Below are positions 36,440 through 44,993 of a stretch of DNA of 50,549 bases, piece after piece. The first letter of the stretch is position 1; the number at the start of each line of letters is the position of its first letter. A program made the translations under genes and the position numbers. Origin of the DNA: Thiohalocapsa marina (GTDB lineage Bacteria; Pseudomonadota; Gammaproteobacteria; Chromatiales; Chromatiaceae); the NCBI RefSeq assembly GCF_008632335.1, contig NZ_VWXX01000028.1:1-50549 (forward strand), in the 5' to 3' direction. Under the pieces are notes generated by a model. The model saw only the letters and a list, made by a program, of their open reading frames with translations, searched no databases and was not told where the DNA came from.

Positions 36440-36545
36440 TGGTTGGGTGGGGAGCTGCCAGCCTCCAGCCTCCAGCCAGAAGGTCCTGTCTGCTGGCTGC
36501 GGAGGGCTTGGCGCTGGTGGCTGGCAGCTGGCGGCTGGCGGCTTC
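36440..36545. repeat. CAGCC/GGCTGG inverted repeat between POR and rnfC
   Basis: CTGCCAGCCTCCAGCCTCCAG at left faces GGTGGCTGGCAGCTGGCGGC and on at right, forming imperfect inverted arms around 40 bp. Related short units are at 10262-10300 and 35010-35045. It fills the intergenic gap up to the POR stop codon. Confidence 0.6.
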
Positions 36546-39500
36546 TACTGATACTTCTCCGCCCGTTTCACCAGCTTGTCCAGGCCGGCCTCGGCGGGGT
36601 TCCAGGGCGTGCCGGGATGGATGCAGCCAGCGGTGCACTTCTCGGCGGCCTTGACGATGTCCTTGAACGAGCCGCCCTTGGGGTCGATGACCTCCACCTT
36701 CTTGTCGGCGTTGTACTTGAAGATCTTGGGGTTGATCACCACGCACTCGTCGCAGGCGGTGCACTCGGGCGTTTCCACCCAGACCGGCTCCCAGTCGCCT
36801 GATGCTGCGCCGGCAGGCTGGGCCGCGCCGTTGCCGCCGGCGGCGGCGCCATTGCCGCCATGGCCGTTGCCGCCGCCGGTCAGCGCCGACAGGGCGGACG
36901 CGTCGCCGCCGGCCATGGCCAGCAGGCTGCTGGTGAGCCTTTGCGCCATGTCGGCCTTGGCCTCGTTGCGTACCTGCTCGATGTCCACCTTGTTCAGCTC
37001 GCCGCAGAGGCCGCGCAGCTGGGTCCAGAAGCCCAGGCGCTCCTCGCAGGAGGCGACCAGCTCCTGGCTCACCAGCACCCGCATGAGCCGGTTCTTGGCA
37101 TCCACGCCCCAGACGTACGGGAAGTGGCCTTCCCGCTCGTCCTCGTCCAGCTGCAGGAACTCGGCGATGGGCACCATGCTGTCGTTCCAGGTCTCCGGCG
37201 GTGCCTTGCGGAAGTGCTTGCGGAAACGGCCCTCGGTCATGGCGAAGTCGACAAAGGTGAAGGGCACCTCCATCTCCGCCGGCTCGCCCTTGGCGTCGGT
37301 GTATTTCAGGGTCCAGCTGATCCAGTCCTGGTCGATGTTCGGGTTGCCCTCGATGGAGCAGCATTCCTCGAAGCTGGTACCGGCGTCCGGGTCATAGCGG
37401 AACAGCGGATAGGCGCGGGACTCGATGACCATGCGCGCCTGGTGCGTGGACATGTCATCGCCGATGCCGTGCTCCGGCTGGCAGCTGGTGTAGACGTTGA
37501 ACAGGGCCGGACGGCGGGCATTGAGGCCGTCGATGAAGCCCTCCAGCAGGTGGGTCAGGTTGCCGGCGCTGCTGTTCAGCACGAAGCTGGTGCGATGGGC
37601 CATGCCGATCAGGCCCATCTCCTTGCGGATCTCGACCTTGCCCTTCATGGACTTGCCGTAGGGGGTCATGTCCGCCACCTGGCCGATGAAGCCCGAGGTG
37701 CAGGCCTGGCCGCCGGTGTTGGAATAGACCTGGGTGTCGAGCACCAGGATCTTCACCGGATGGCCGGTCATCAGGGCCCGCGACAGGTTCTGGAAGCCGA
37801 TGTCGTACATGGCGCCGTCGCCGCCCACGGCAACCACTGGCGGGCAGAGCAGCCACTCCTCGTCGGAGAAGGCGCGCCAGTCGAAGTAGGTCAGGGCCTC
37901 GGCGTGCTCCGCCGGGTTGTAGCCGCCGTCCAGTTCCAGCCGTGCCATGCGGATGGCCTTGAAGCCCTCGGCCATCTTGCGCATGTGCCCCTCGAACAGG
38001 CCCAGCGCCATGGAGGGTGAGTCCTGGAACAGATGGTTGGCCCAGGGGAAGGGATAGGGATTGTACGGGAAGGTGGCGCCCCACACCGAGGTGCAGCCGG
38101 TGGCATTGACGATGCCCATGTTGGTGCGGGGCTGCGGCGCGGTGTACTGGGCCTTCAGATGGCGCAGCTTGTCGAGCACGCCGGTGACCCAGGTCAGCCA
38201 TTCCTGATCCACCGGCTCGCCGCGCTGGGCCTGGTCCAGCTCGGCGGACAGGTCCGACAGGTGCAGGTCGGCATCCTTGTGTGCCGCCACGGCCTTGTTG
38301 ATGGCTGCGGTGTTGCCCAGGTCGATGTTGGCCGCCAGCTTGAGCCGCACCTGGGTCTCCAGTCGATTGATCAGGTCGTCCAGTTCCGCCACATGGCGCT
38401 TCACGCGGCCCTGCATCAGTGCGCTGACGGTGCTCGTGAACAGGTGAATGACAGTCTTCTCGCCGCAGCCCATGCAGGCGCCGTCGCCGGAGACCATGGC
38501 CTGGTAGTTTGACTTGTCCAGCAGCAGGGTCTCCAGCGCGCCGACCTTGTCGTCCAGGTCGTCGATGCGGATGAAGTCCGGGTCCGTGGTCGGCAGCGAC
38601 AGCCAGGTATCCCAGCGCGCGCGCATCTGCTCGATGGCCTCGTCGGTCTGCGGCTCCGAGATCAGCGCGCCGTCGTCGCAGACCTCGATGCACTCCATGC
38701 AGCCCTTGCAGGTGTAGGGGTTGACGGTGATGCTGAACAGCCCGCCGCTGCCCTTCTGCTTCTTCTCGCGGTTGTTCCAGTAGGGCTTGGTGATGGCGAA
38801 CTGGTAGTCGCCCAGGGCCTGCAGCAGCAGGCCGAACTCCTGCTCCATCTGCGCCTTCTGCTCCGGCTCGCCCTCGTAGGCGGCCAGTGTCTCGAGCACG
38901 GCCTGATCCATCAGCGCGTGCATGTCGGCGGCCTCGCCGGCGGCTTCCACCAGTGCGCGCAGGCGCTTCTCGACGTTGCGCGTCTCGCGGCGCAGGTGCT
39001 GGGTGGGCAGGCCGCGCTCCACCTTGGCGATGGCGGCGGCGAAGACATCGGAGACCTTGTTGACCAGCCCCGGGATGGCGCTGTCCGGGCAGACCGCGAA
39101 GCAGTTGCCGCAGGCGGTGCAGTTCTCCGGCAGGTATTTCGGATAGCTGAAGCGGATCTGGGTCATGTCGCGGTAGACGCCGCTGGAGGCGGGCATCAGC
39201 GACAGGGCCATGTGCGGATCGGCCAGGTTGTCGCTGCCGCGACCGCTGGCGTAGAAGGCGCCGGTCTGCTCCCAGAAGCGGTGCACGTCGCCAACGCCGC
39301 CGTCGCCCTCGGGCAATTGCTTGAGCATGACCGGCAGGCCGGGCGCCTTGCGCGACATGAGCTGGCCGCTGATGACCGGCTTGTCGGTGATCTCGACGAT
39401 CTCGTCGAAGCCGCGGCGCACGATGCGCAGGTTGTCCTGCACCACGCGCTCGCCCTTGGCGCCGAACTTGCTGCGGATCTGGTCCTCGATGGCCTTGAAC

Positions 39501-41479
39501 AGGCCGGTCTCATCGAGCCCGGCCCGCTGCATCAGCGGCGAGGCGGCAAAGAAGGCACCCTGAAAGGCGATGCCCTGCATGCGGAACTGCAGTTCAGGAT
39601 CGGACGCCTCCTCGCGGGCGATGCGGAAGCCGTCGATGAAGAATACGCGGATCTCGTGATCGACGATGAACTTGCGCGCCGCTGGCGGGAAGCTGGCCCA
39701 GACCTGCTCGGCGTTGTCGAGGCTGGACTGGATGATGAAGCTGCCGCCACGGTCCAGACCCGCCAGCGGGTTGGAGTGGGTGAAGACGTTCGGATCCGGG
39801 CTCAGCACCACGTCCACGTAGGTGTATTCGCAGTTCAGCCGGATCGGCTCAGGTGCCGCCGACAGGAAGTAGGTGGTGGGCTGGCCCTTCTTCTCCGAGC
39901 CGTACTTGGGGTTCGCGCGGATGTCGAAGCCCAGCAGGTCATACAGGGTCATGGCCAGGTTCTTGCCCGTGGTCACGGCGCCCCAGCCGCCGACCGAGTG
40001 CATGCGCACGGTGATGGCGCCCTTGGGCAGCAGGTTCGGATTCTCGCTGCCGCGCAGGGCCAGGTCGCCGATGTGCGGGTAGGCGTCCTTGAGCCGCTGG
40101 ATGCGGATCTCGTCCTTGGGATCGAAGGGCTCGCGGACGAAGTCCACGGACAGGTAGAAGAAGGGGCGCCGGGCGCCACCAGGGATCATGTTTTCCACCG
40201 CCGCGATCAGGCCCTCGGGCTGCAGATCGCGGGAGCCCAGGCCGTAGGAGCCGGAGTACAGCCGCGGCATGTCGCCCTGGCGGTAGGCGACGTAATCCGG
40301 ATAGGGCAGTGCCTCGCCCTTGCCGACGGCGCCGTTCTCCAGGCACTTGGTCAGCGCGGCGCGTACCTCGCGCATCATCGGCAGGTCTTCGGCCAGGGGC
40401 TGGTCGGTACGCTCGAGCACAGCCACGCCCTTTCGGCCCTTGAGCAGCTGGCCGACCAGGTCGCCGGGGAAGGGGCGCCACATGGTCAGGTTGATGACGC
40501 CGACCTTGAGCTTGCGGGTGTCGCGCAGGTAGTCTGCCACCGCCTCGGCCTGGGTGATCATGCTGCCCTGACCGACGATGATGTAGTCCGCATCCTTCAG
40601 CCGATAGCCGCTGGCGCGCTGGTACCGACGGCCGGTAAGCCCATGGAACTCATCCATGACCTGATCGGTGATGGCCGCGATATGGTCGAAGAAATAGGGC
40701 CGCTGGGCGGCCACGGCCTGCATGTAGGCGTCCTGATTCTGCACCGAGCCCGAGGTGAAGGGGTTATCGACGTCCCACACCAGGGGCACGCGCCGGCGCG
40801 TCTCGCCATAGACCAGCTTCTGCGCCGGGGTCGGGCAGTCGATGATGTCGTCCGGGCGACCCAGGAACTCTTCCACCAGCCCACGCTCAGGCACCTGCAG
40901 GGGCTCGATCAGATGGGTGGTGAGGAAGCCGTCCTGGCCCACTGCGGCCGGCGTCAGGGTCAGTTCGGCGACCTTGCGCGCGATCAGGTTCAGGTCGGCC
41001 GCCTCCTGGGCGCTCTTGCCGAACACCTGCAGGAAGCCGGTGTCGTCGATGCAGTGATAGTCGTCGTGTGCGCAGTGGACGTTCAGGCTGGCCTTGGTGA
41101 TGGCGCGGGCGCCGATGTTCAGCACATAGGGCAGGCGCTTGCCGACCGCCGAGTACAGCGACTCGTGCATGAAGGCCACGCCCTGGGCCGAGGAGAAATT
41201 GGTGGCGCGCAGGCCGGTCATGGACATGCCGGCGGTCACCGCCGCGGCGGCGTGCTCGGACTCGGGCTCGACGAAGATCAGCGGATTTCCGGAGACGTTC
41301 AGGTGGCCCTTGGCCATCTCCTCGGCCCAGTATTCGCCCATCTGGGTGGAGGGGGTGATGGGGTAGGCGCCGGCAGCATCGGAGGCCTCGCGTTCGCACA
41401 TGATGACGGCGGTGTTGCCGTCCATCGCCATCCGCTTGCCGGGATACTTGACCTGCTGTTCGTCTTTCTTGCCGAGCAT
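36545..41479 (-). CDS. nifJ: Pyruvate:ferredoxin (flavodoxin) oxidoreductase, oversized with C-terminal ferredoxin domain
   Basis: A 1644-aa homodimer-type POR, against about 1170-1200 for the family. Start ATG 41479, reading MLGKKDEQQVKYPGKR. N-terminal domain I has REASDAAGAYPITPSTQMGEYW. The two-cluster ferredoxin domain has CTACGNCFAVCP near residue 784 and CKGCMECIEVC near 922, about 138 residues apart instead of about 55. The TPP domain has GDGACMGCGEK near 996 and GDGAMYDIGFQN near 1220, with a helical insertion of about 95 residues before NATGCTSVWG. A Gly/Asn/Ala linker (about 1535-1560) leads to an extra single-cluster ferredoxin domain (CTACDECVVINPKIF, CTAGCIHPG) near 1571. It cleaves pyruvate and CoA to acetyl-CoA, CO2 and reduced ferredoxin, or the reverse. 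It is flanked by rnfB and rnfC, suggesting direct electron delivery to Rnf. Confidence 0.94.
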   Translation of the reverse strand: MLGKKDEQQVKYPGKRMAMDGNTAVIMCEREASDAAGAYPITPSTQMGEYWAEEMAKGHLNVSGNPLIFVEPESEHAAAAVTAGMSMTGLRATNFSSAQGVAFMHESLYSAVGKRLPYVLNIGARAITKASLNVHCAHDDYHCIDDTGFLQVFGKSAQEAADLNLIARKVAELTLTPAAVGQDGFLTTHLIEPLQVPERGLVEEFLGRPDDIIDCPTPAQKLVYGETRRRVPLVWDVDNPFTSGSVQNQDAYMQAVAAQRPYFFDHIAAITDQVMDEFHGLTGRRYQRASGYRLKDADYIIVGQGSMITQAEAVADYLRDTRKLKVGVINLTMWRPFPGDLVGQLLKGRKGVAVLERTDQPLAEDLPMMREVRAALTKCLENGAVGKGEALPYPDYVAYRQGDMPRLYSGSYGLGSRDLQPEGLIAAVENMIPGGARRPFFYLSVDFVREPFDPKDEIRIQRLKDAYPHIGDLALRGSENPNLLPKGAITVRMHSVGGWGAVTTGKNLAMTLYDLLGFDIRANPKYGSEKKGQPTTYFLSAAPEPIRLNCEYTYVDVVLSPDPNVFTHSNPLAGLDRGGSFIIQSSLDNAEQVWASFPPAARKFIVDHEIRVFFIDGFRIAREEASDPELQFRMQGIAFQGAFFAASPLMQRAGLDETGLFKAIEDQIRSKFGAKGERVVQDNLRIVRRGFDEIVEITDKPVISGQLMSRKAPGLPVMLKQLPEGDGGVGDVHRFWEQTGAFYASGRGSDNLADPHMALSLMPASSGVYRDMTQIRFSYPKYLPENCTACGNCFAVCPDSAIPGLVNKVSDVFAAAIAKVERGLPTQHLRRETRNVEKRLRALVEAAGEAADMHALMDQAVLETLAAYEGEPEQKAQMEQEFGLLLQALGDYQFAITKPYWNNREKKQKGSGGLFSITVNPYTCKGCMECIEVCDDGALISEPQTDEAIEQMRARWDTWLSLPTTDPDFIRIDDLDDKVGALETLLLDKSNYQAMVSGDGACMGCGEKTVIHLFTSTVSALMQGRVKRHVAELDDLINRLETQVRLKLAANIDLGNTAAINKAVAAHKDADLHLSDLSAELDQAQRGEPVDQEWLTWVTGVLDKLRHLKAQYTAPQPRTNMGIVNATGCTSVWGATFPYNPYPFPWANHLFQDSPSMALGLFEGHMRKMAEGFKAIRMARLELDGGYNPAEHAEALTYFDWRAFSDEEWLLCPPVVAVGGDGAMYDIGFQNLSRALMTGHPVKILVLDTQVYSNTGGQACTSGFIGQVADMTPYGKSMKGKVEIRKEMGLIGMAHRTSFVLNSSAGNLTHLLEGFIDGLNARRPALFNVYTSCQPEHGIGDDMSTHQARMVIESRAYPLFRYDPDAGTSFEECCSIEGNPNIDQDWISWTLKYTDAKGEPAEMEVPFTFVDFAMTEGRFRKHFRKAPPETWNDSMVPIAEFLQLDEDEREGHFPYVWGVDAKNRLMRVLVSQELVASCEERLGFWTQLRGLCGELNKVDIEQVRNEAKADMAQRLTSSLLAMAGGDASALSALTGGGNGHGGNGAAAGGNGAAQPAGAASGDWEPVWVETPECTACDECVVINPKIFKYNADKKVEVIDPKGGSFKDIVKAAEKCTAGCIHPGTPWNPAEAGLDKLVKRAEKYQ

Positions 41480-41616
41480 GGTACTTCTCTGTGTTGGATC
41501 CCGCCCTGTCGGCTCCCGTCGAGCGAGCCAATGCGGGGTTGGAGTGAGTGGCCCGTCGGTGGGTGGCGCTGCGCCTGTCCACCTGACGTGTTGCACGATT
41601 TGGGTTCTGCAGGCGA

Positions 41617-42483
41617 TCAGGTGATCGGCAAGGCCTCTTTGCGGATCACCTTTCGGGCATCGCGCCCCTTCAGGACCAGCCCGCCGGGCTCCAGCCAGAC
41701 GATGGCGCCGGTTGGGCAGCGCTCGATGGCGACCTTGGAGGCGAGCGCATTCTTGCCATAGTCGACCTGGGCCAGGTTGTCACGGATTTCGATCAAGCCT
41801 TCCGGCGAGTCCTGGGCGCAGCGCCCGCAGGCGGTGCAGACGACGGCGCACTGGCGCTCGGCCTCGTCACCGAAGTCCAGATTCTTGCAGGCGACCCAGA
41901 GCCGATGGCTCACCGGATGCAGGCTGAACAGGTCTTTCGGACAGACATCCACGCAGTCGCCGCAGGCGGTACACTTGCTCTCGTCCACCACCGGCAGGCC
42001 GTGACGGTCCAGCTGGATGGCGTTGAAGTCGCAGACCACCTCGCAGTCGCCCAGGCCCAGGCAGCCCCAGGCACAGCCCTTGCCGCCACCCGACACCAGC
42101 GCCGCGGCGCGGCAGGTGTGCAGCCCCTGGTAGGCGGCCCGCATCCCGGCCACGTGGTCGCCGCCGGCGCAGGCCAGGCGCGCCACGCGCTTCTCGCCGG
42201 CACCCAGGTCGACCCCCAGGAAATCGGCGATGACCTGATTCATCTCGGTTGAATTGACGGTACACCGGCCCGGCTCTATCTCGCCCTTGACCAGCATCTC
42301 GGCAAAGGGGCGGCAGCCGGCGGTGCCGCAGGCGCCGCAATTGGCGCGCGGCAGCAGATCTTCGACCTGATCGATGCGCGGGTCTTCATAGACATACAGC
42401 CATCGGTTGGCGACGATCAGGATGATCGCGAGCAGCAGGCCGAGCGTGGCCATGAATCCGACGGCGGTGAGGATACTCAGCAT
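41617..42483 (-). CDS. rnfB: Rnf complex subunit RnfB, extended form
   Basis: The 288-aa protein has an N-terminal TM helix and a first Fe-S motif CGACGTAGCRPFAE. It continues with GCAWGCLGLGDCEVVC and two further Cys motifs (CTACGDCVDVCP; CTACGRCAQDSP with a later RCPTGAI). The long ferredoxin region, with GCLGLGDC, resembles RnfB of clostridia and other anaerobes rather than the short E. coli RsxB (about 190 aa). In the third motif the fourth cysteine position is Ser (QDSPEG), so ligation must use RCPTGAI. It heads the cluster and receives electrons from ferredoxin. Confidence 0.93.
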   Translation of the reverse strand: MLSILTAVGFMATLGLLLAIILIVANRWLYVYEDPRIDQVEDLLPRANCGACGTAGCRPFAEMLVKGEIEPGRCTVNSTEMNQVIADFLGVDLGAGEKRVARLACAGGDHVAGMRAAYQGLHTCRAAALVSGGGKGCAWGCLGLGDCEVVCDFNAIQLDRHGLPVVDESKCTACGDCVDVCPKDLFSLHPVSHRLWVACKNLDFGDEAERQCAVVCTACGRCAQDSPEGLIEIRDNLAQVDYGKNALASKVAIERCPTGAIVWLEPGGLVLKGRDARKVIRKEALPIT

Positions 42484-42521
42484 GCGGGGCCCATCAGGGA
42501 AAGCGCGGTTCGGGACAGATG

Positions 42522-42540
42522 TCCGTTCGAATATTACGGA
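42522..42540. promoter_or_regulatory. Palindrome upstream of rnfB
   Basis: TCCGT (42522-42526) and ACGGA (42536-42540) are inverted around 9 AT-rich bases, about 40-57 nt before the rnfB ATG in an otherwise AT-rich upstream block. It is a possible operator. No known regulator motif is recognised. Confidence 0.3.
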
Positions 42541-42682
42541 ATTATGATACGTTTGGGATTGCTATTTATAAATCGAAAGTATTGTTTCGGGCTGGTTGCC
42601 GGTCGCCTGGCCGGCCGGTGGTGGCAAGGTTGCGCGTATTTACCCCGACGGTTTCTTGCCGGCAACTCCCGATCCAGAAAGC

Positions 42683-42705
42683 AAAAAGGCGCCCGAAGGC
42701 GCCTT
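42683..42705 (-). terminator. Rho-independent terminator after soxL
   Basis: On the minus strand AAGGCGCC-TTCG-GGCGCCTT is a perfect 8-bp stem with a UUCG tetraloop, followed by further Ts (five in total from the stem end). It ends about 30 nt after the rhodanese stop and separates the sox operon from the rnf cluster. Confidence 0.9.
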
Positions 42706-42732
42706 GCTGTCAAGCGATTGTCCGGCGAATCG

Positions 42733-43407
42733 CTAGGGCTTGACCGAGGTCAGGCCGACGCTGACCCAGTCCTGCATGCCGCCGCGGTACCACTTGAGCT
42801 TGTGCACCGGGTAGCCCAGTTCCACCAGGGTCTGCAGATTGGCGGTGGACTGCGGACACCAGATGCCATTGCAGAACAGGATCAAGGTCTTGGCGTTGCT
42901 GAAGTCCCAGGTCTCATTGGCCGGGTCGTACGAGGCGCCGAATTCGTCGGCCAGGATATGCACCAGACCCTCGGCCTCGGTAGGGGTCTCGAAGGTGCCG
43001 GCGGTATCGGTATTGATGCGGTTCCAGGGGATGTTGACCGCGCCGGGGATGGTGCCGCGCATGACCCAGTCCGGCGTGCGCGAATCGATCAGCAGGATGC
43101 GGTCGTCTCCCTTGGACATGCGGCTCAGGTAGTCGAGCACCTCCAGTTCGCCGACGGTCTCGACACCGGGCGCGGCCTCCATGGGCTGGATGCAGAAGGG
43201 CGGGCAGCCGCGCTCGGACTTCTGGAAGATCTCCGGCAGCGTGGCGCCGCGGTCATGACCGCGCTGGATGATGACAGTCTCGCCGTTGTGCTTGACCTCC
43301 ACCGTCTCGATGGAGGCGGAGATGCGGTTGTCGGCGGCGAACGCCGAGTTGCCGATGAGCAGAAGGCCAAGGAACAGGCCGGAGCCGACAGGGGCGGTGG
43401 TATTCAT
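42733..43407 (-). CDS. soxL: Periplasmic rhodanese-like protein SoxL
   Basis: The 224-aa protein begins at ATG 43407 with a signal peptide (FLGLLLIGNSAFA-ADN). It has a single rhodanese domain with LLIDSRTPDWVMRGTIPGAVNIPW and the active-site loop FCNGIWCPQS (catalytic Cys in CNGIWC). In Allochromatium vinosum a periplasmic rhodanese is encoded beside soxXAK and is named SoxL. Persulfide transfer during thiosulfate oxidation is likely but untested. It is the last gene of the soxXAKL unit, and a strong terminator follows. Confidence 0.85.
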   Translation of the reverse strand: MNTTAPVGSGLFLGLLLIGNSAFAADNRISASIETVEVKHNGETVIIQRGHDRGATLPEIFQKSERGCPPFCIQPMEAAPGVETVGELEVLDYLSRMSKGDDRILLIDSRTPDWVMRGTIPGAVNIPWNRINTDTAGTFETPTEAEGLVHILADEFGASYDPANETWDFSNAKTLILFCNGIWCPQSTANLQTLVELGYPVHKLKWYRGGMQDWVSVGLTSVKP

Positions 43408-43489
43408 GGTGATGTCGTCTCTTCTCGAGGGAGCATGTTCGGGCGGGTGGGGGGATGCGCCGGACACAGGCCGGGGCATGGCCTTGGGG

Positions 43490-44047
43490 CTAGTCGGCGG
43501 ACTTGCGCATGAACGCGGGGAAGTCGGCATTGCGTTCTGCCAGCGCCTGCTCGTAGCCCCGCTCGGCCTGGAACTTGGCGGCACTGGCCGCCTCGATGGC
43601 CTGGTCGAACTCGCCGGCACCGGCCAGCGTCTGGGCAGACTTGATCATGCTGCCGATGTCGCGCCATTCGCCGCCGACGGACGCGGCCTTCTGGCGAGCC
43701 TCTTCAGCGGACGCAATCATGGCCTCGGCCAGGGCTGCCTTGTCGTCGGTGGCCGCGGTTTCGCCGGCCAGCGCCTGCATGGCGAACTCGTCCTGACGCA
43801 CCGCCCAGTAGGAGATCATGCGGGCACGGGTGTATTGCCGGCTTGGCATCAGGCCCTCGGCCTCTTCGATCATCTCCGTCGCCTGGCTGTCGGTGACGCC
43901 GGCGGCGGCGGCCTTCTCACGCATGGCCTTGGCCTCGGCGATGGCGTCTTCCGCCTCCTGCCGGGTGGTTGCCCAGGCCGCGGTGACCGGCACTGCAATC
44001 AGCAGGACGGCGATGACCAGCCGTGTGGCCAGGTTGTTCAACTTCAT
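43490..44047 (-). CDS. soxK: SoxXA-binding protein SoxK, with duplicated helical repeat
   Basis: The 185-aa exported, strongly helical, Ala/Glu-rich protein has a signal peptide (LVIAVLLIAVPVTAAWA). Its C-terminal half (about 105-185: AASVGGEWRDIGSMIKSAQ, FDQAIEAASAAKFQAERGYEQAL) matches the SAXB/SoxK pattern. SoxK is usually about 100 aa. Here an N-terminal half (about 28-95: EAEDAIAEAKAMREKAAAAG ... YTRARMISYWAVRQDEFAMQAL) looks like a diverged second copy. SoxK holds SoxX and SoxA together and raises their activity. An SD GAGGAG precedes the ATG. Confidence 0.78.
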   Translation of the reverse strand: MKLNNLATRLVIAVLLIAVPVTAAWATTRQEAEDAIAEAKAMREKAAAAGVTDSQATEMIEEAEGLMPSRQYTRARMISYWAVRQDEFAMQALAGETAATDDKAALAEAMIASAEEARQKAASVGGEWRDIGSMIKSAQTLAGAGEFDQAIEAASAAKFQAERGYEQALAERNADFPAFMRKSAD

Positions 44048-44112
44048 GGGGTCACTCCTCGATCGTGCTGGAAAGACACCCGGCGCTCGGGTCGCCGGGC
44101 GTCAGTCGGTTG

Positions 44113-44952
44113 TTATTTGCGGGCGCCGGGGCCATTCAAGGCCAGGCCGTTGTTCATGTAGGTCATGAAGTATTCCAGGTTGCGGTATTCCTCGCCCTGG
44201 GCCTCGAAGTCCTTGGCGCGCACCTGCTTGTTGCAGCCGGAGAAGCGCCGGTGCAGCGTGCCCATCTCGCCCCACTTGGAGCGGTAGACCGGGAAGTGCG
44301 TGGTGTGGCCGAAGGCCGGGCTCAGGATCTCGGTGCGCAGCGTGGTGCCGGAGTTGCCCGCATGGCAGCTGGCGCAGGAGAAGTTGAGCTGGCCGCGGCG
44401 AGCAAAGTAGAACTGCTTGCCCTGCTCGTAGGCCTCGAGCGCACGGGGGTCATCCTCCGGGATCACGACGTCGATGACCTGACCGCGGGACTCATAGGTC
44501 ATGTAGGCGAGCAGATCGGCGATGGGCCCCTTCTTGTATTTTAGCGGCTTCTCGTCATTGGCCTCGCGGCACTGGTTGATGGCGAGCGGCAGGGTCATGA
44601 CCAGGCCCTGTTCCTTGTCCCAGTGCGGATATTGACCGGCCACGCCGGGACCTTCGGGAAAGCAGTCGGCATAGGTCTTGCCGTTGGCGAAGGGGGTGTT
44701 CCACATGGATTCACCATCGGAGATGGCGGCCTCGTAGGGCGGAAACTCCTCGATGGCCTCCCAGTTCTCGCGGCCCACCGGGTCGATGGAGTAGACGCCG
44801 TTGACGAAATCGTCCTTTGGCACCTGCGGGAAACGTTGCTGGAAGTAGGCCTGCCAGTCCGCCTGGTCTTCGGCCGGGGTGCTGGCGATGAGCGGGGTGG
44901 TGAGCAGGCCGCCGATGCAGGCAGCGGTCAGTAGGGCGGTGGTCTTGTTCAT
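44113..44952 (-). CDS. soxA: SoxA, c-type cytochrome of the thiosulfate oxidation complex (monoheme)
   Basis: The 279-aa periplasmic cytochrome has a signal (LLTAACIGGLLTTPLIAS). Only one CxxCH motif is present (CASCH in NFSCASCHAG). The place of the first heme of diheme SoxA is occupied by lone Cys residues (YADCFPEG, NQCREAND). The active-site Cys ligand, modified to persulfide in the family, is expected in RRFSGCNKQVR. With SoxX it forms the enzyme that joins thiosulfate to SoxY. GAGGAAG precedes the ATG. Confidence 0.94.
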   Translation of the reverse strand: MNKTTALLTAACIGGLLTTPLIASTPAEDQADWQAYFQQRFPQVPKDDFVNGVYSIDPVGRENWEAIEEFPPYEAAISDGESMWNTPFANGKTYADCFPEGPGVAGQYPHWDKEQGLVMTLPLAINQCREANDEKPLKYKKGPIADLLAYMTYESRGQVIDVVIPEDDPRALEAYEQGKQFYFARRGQLNFSCASCHAGNSGTTLRTEILSPAFGHTTHFPVYRSKWGEMGTLHRRFSGCNKQVRAKDFEAQGEEYRNLEYFMTYMNNGLALNGPGARK

Positions 44953-44993
44953 TGTTTCGAGTCTTCCTCAGGATGGGGCTCGATGGCGGGCCG

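Noticed and set aside
38918-41761. 947-codon plus-strand ORF across the POR gene
   Set aside because: It is an antisense shadow of the POR gene, with no recognised motif, while the minus-strand frame has all POR motifs.
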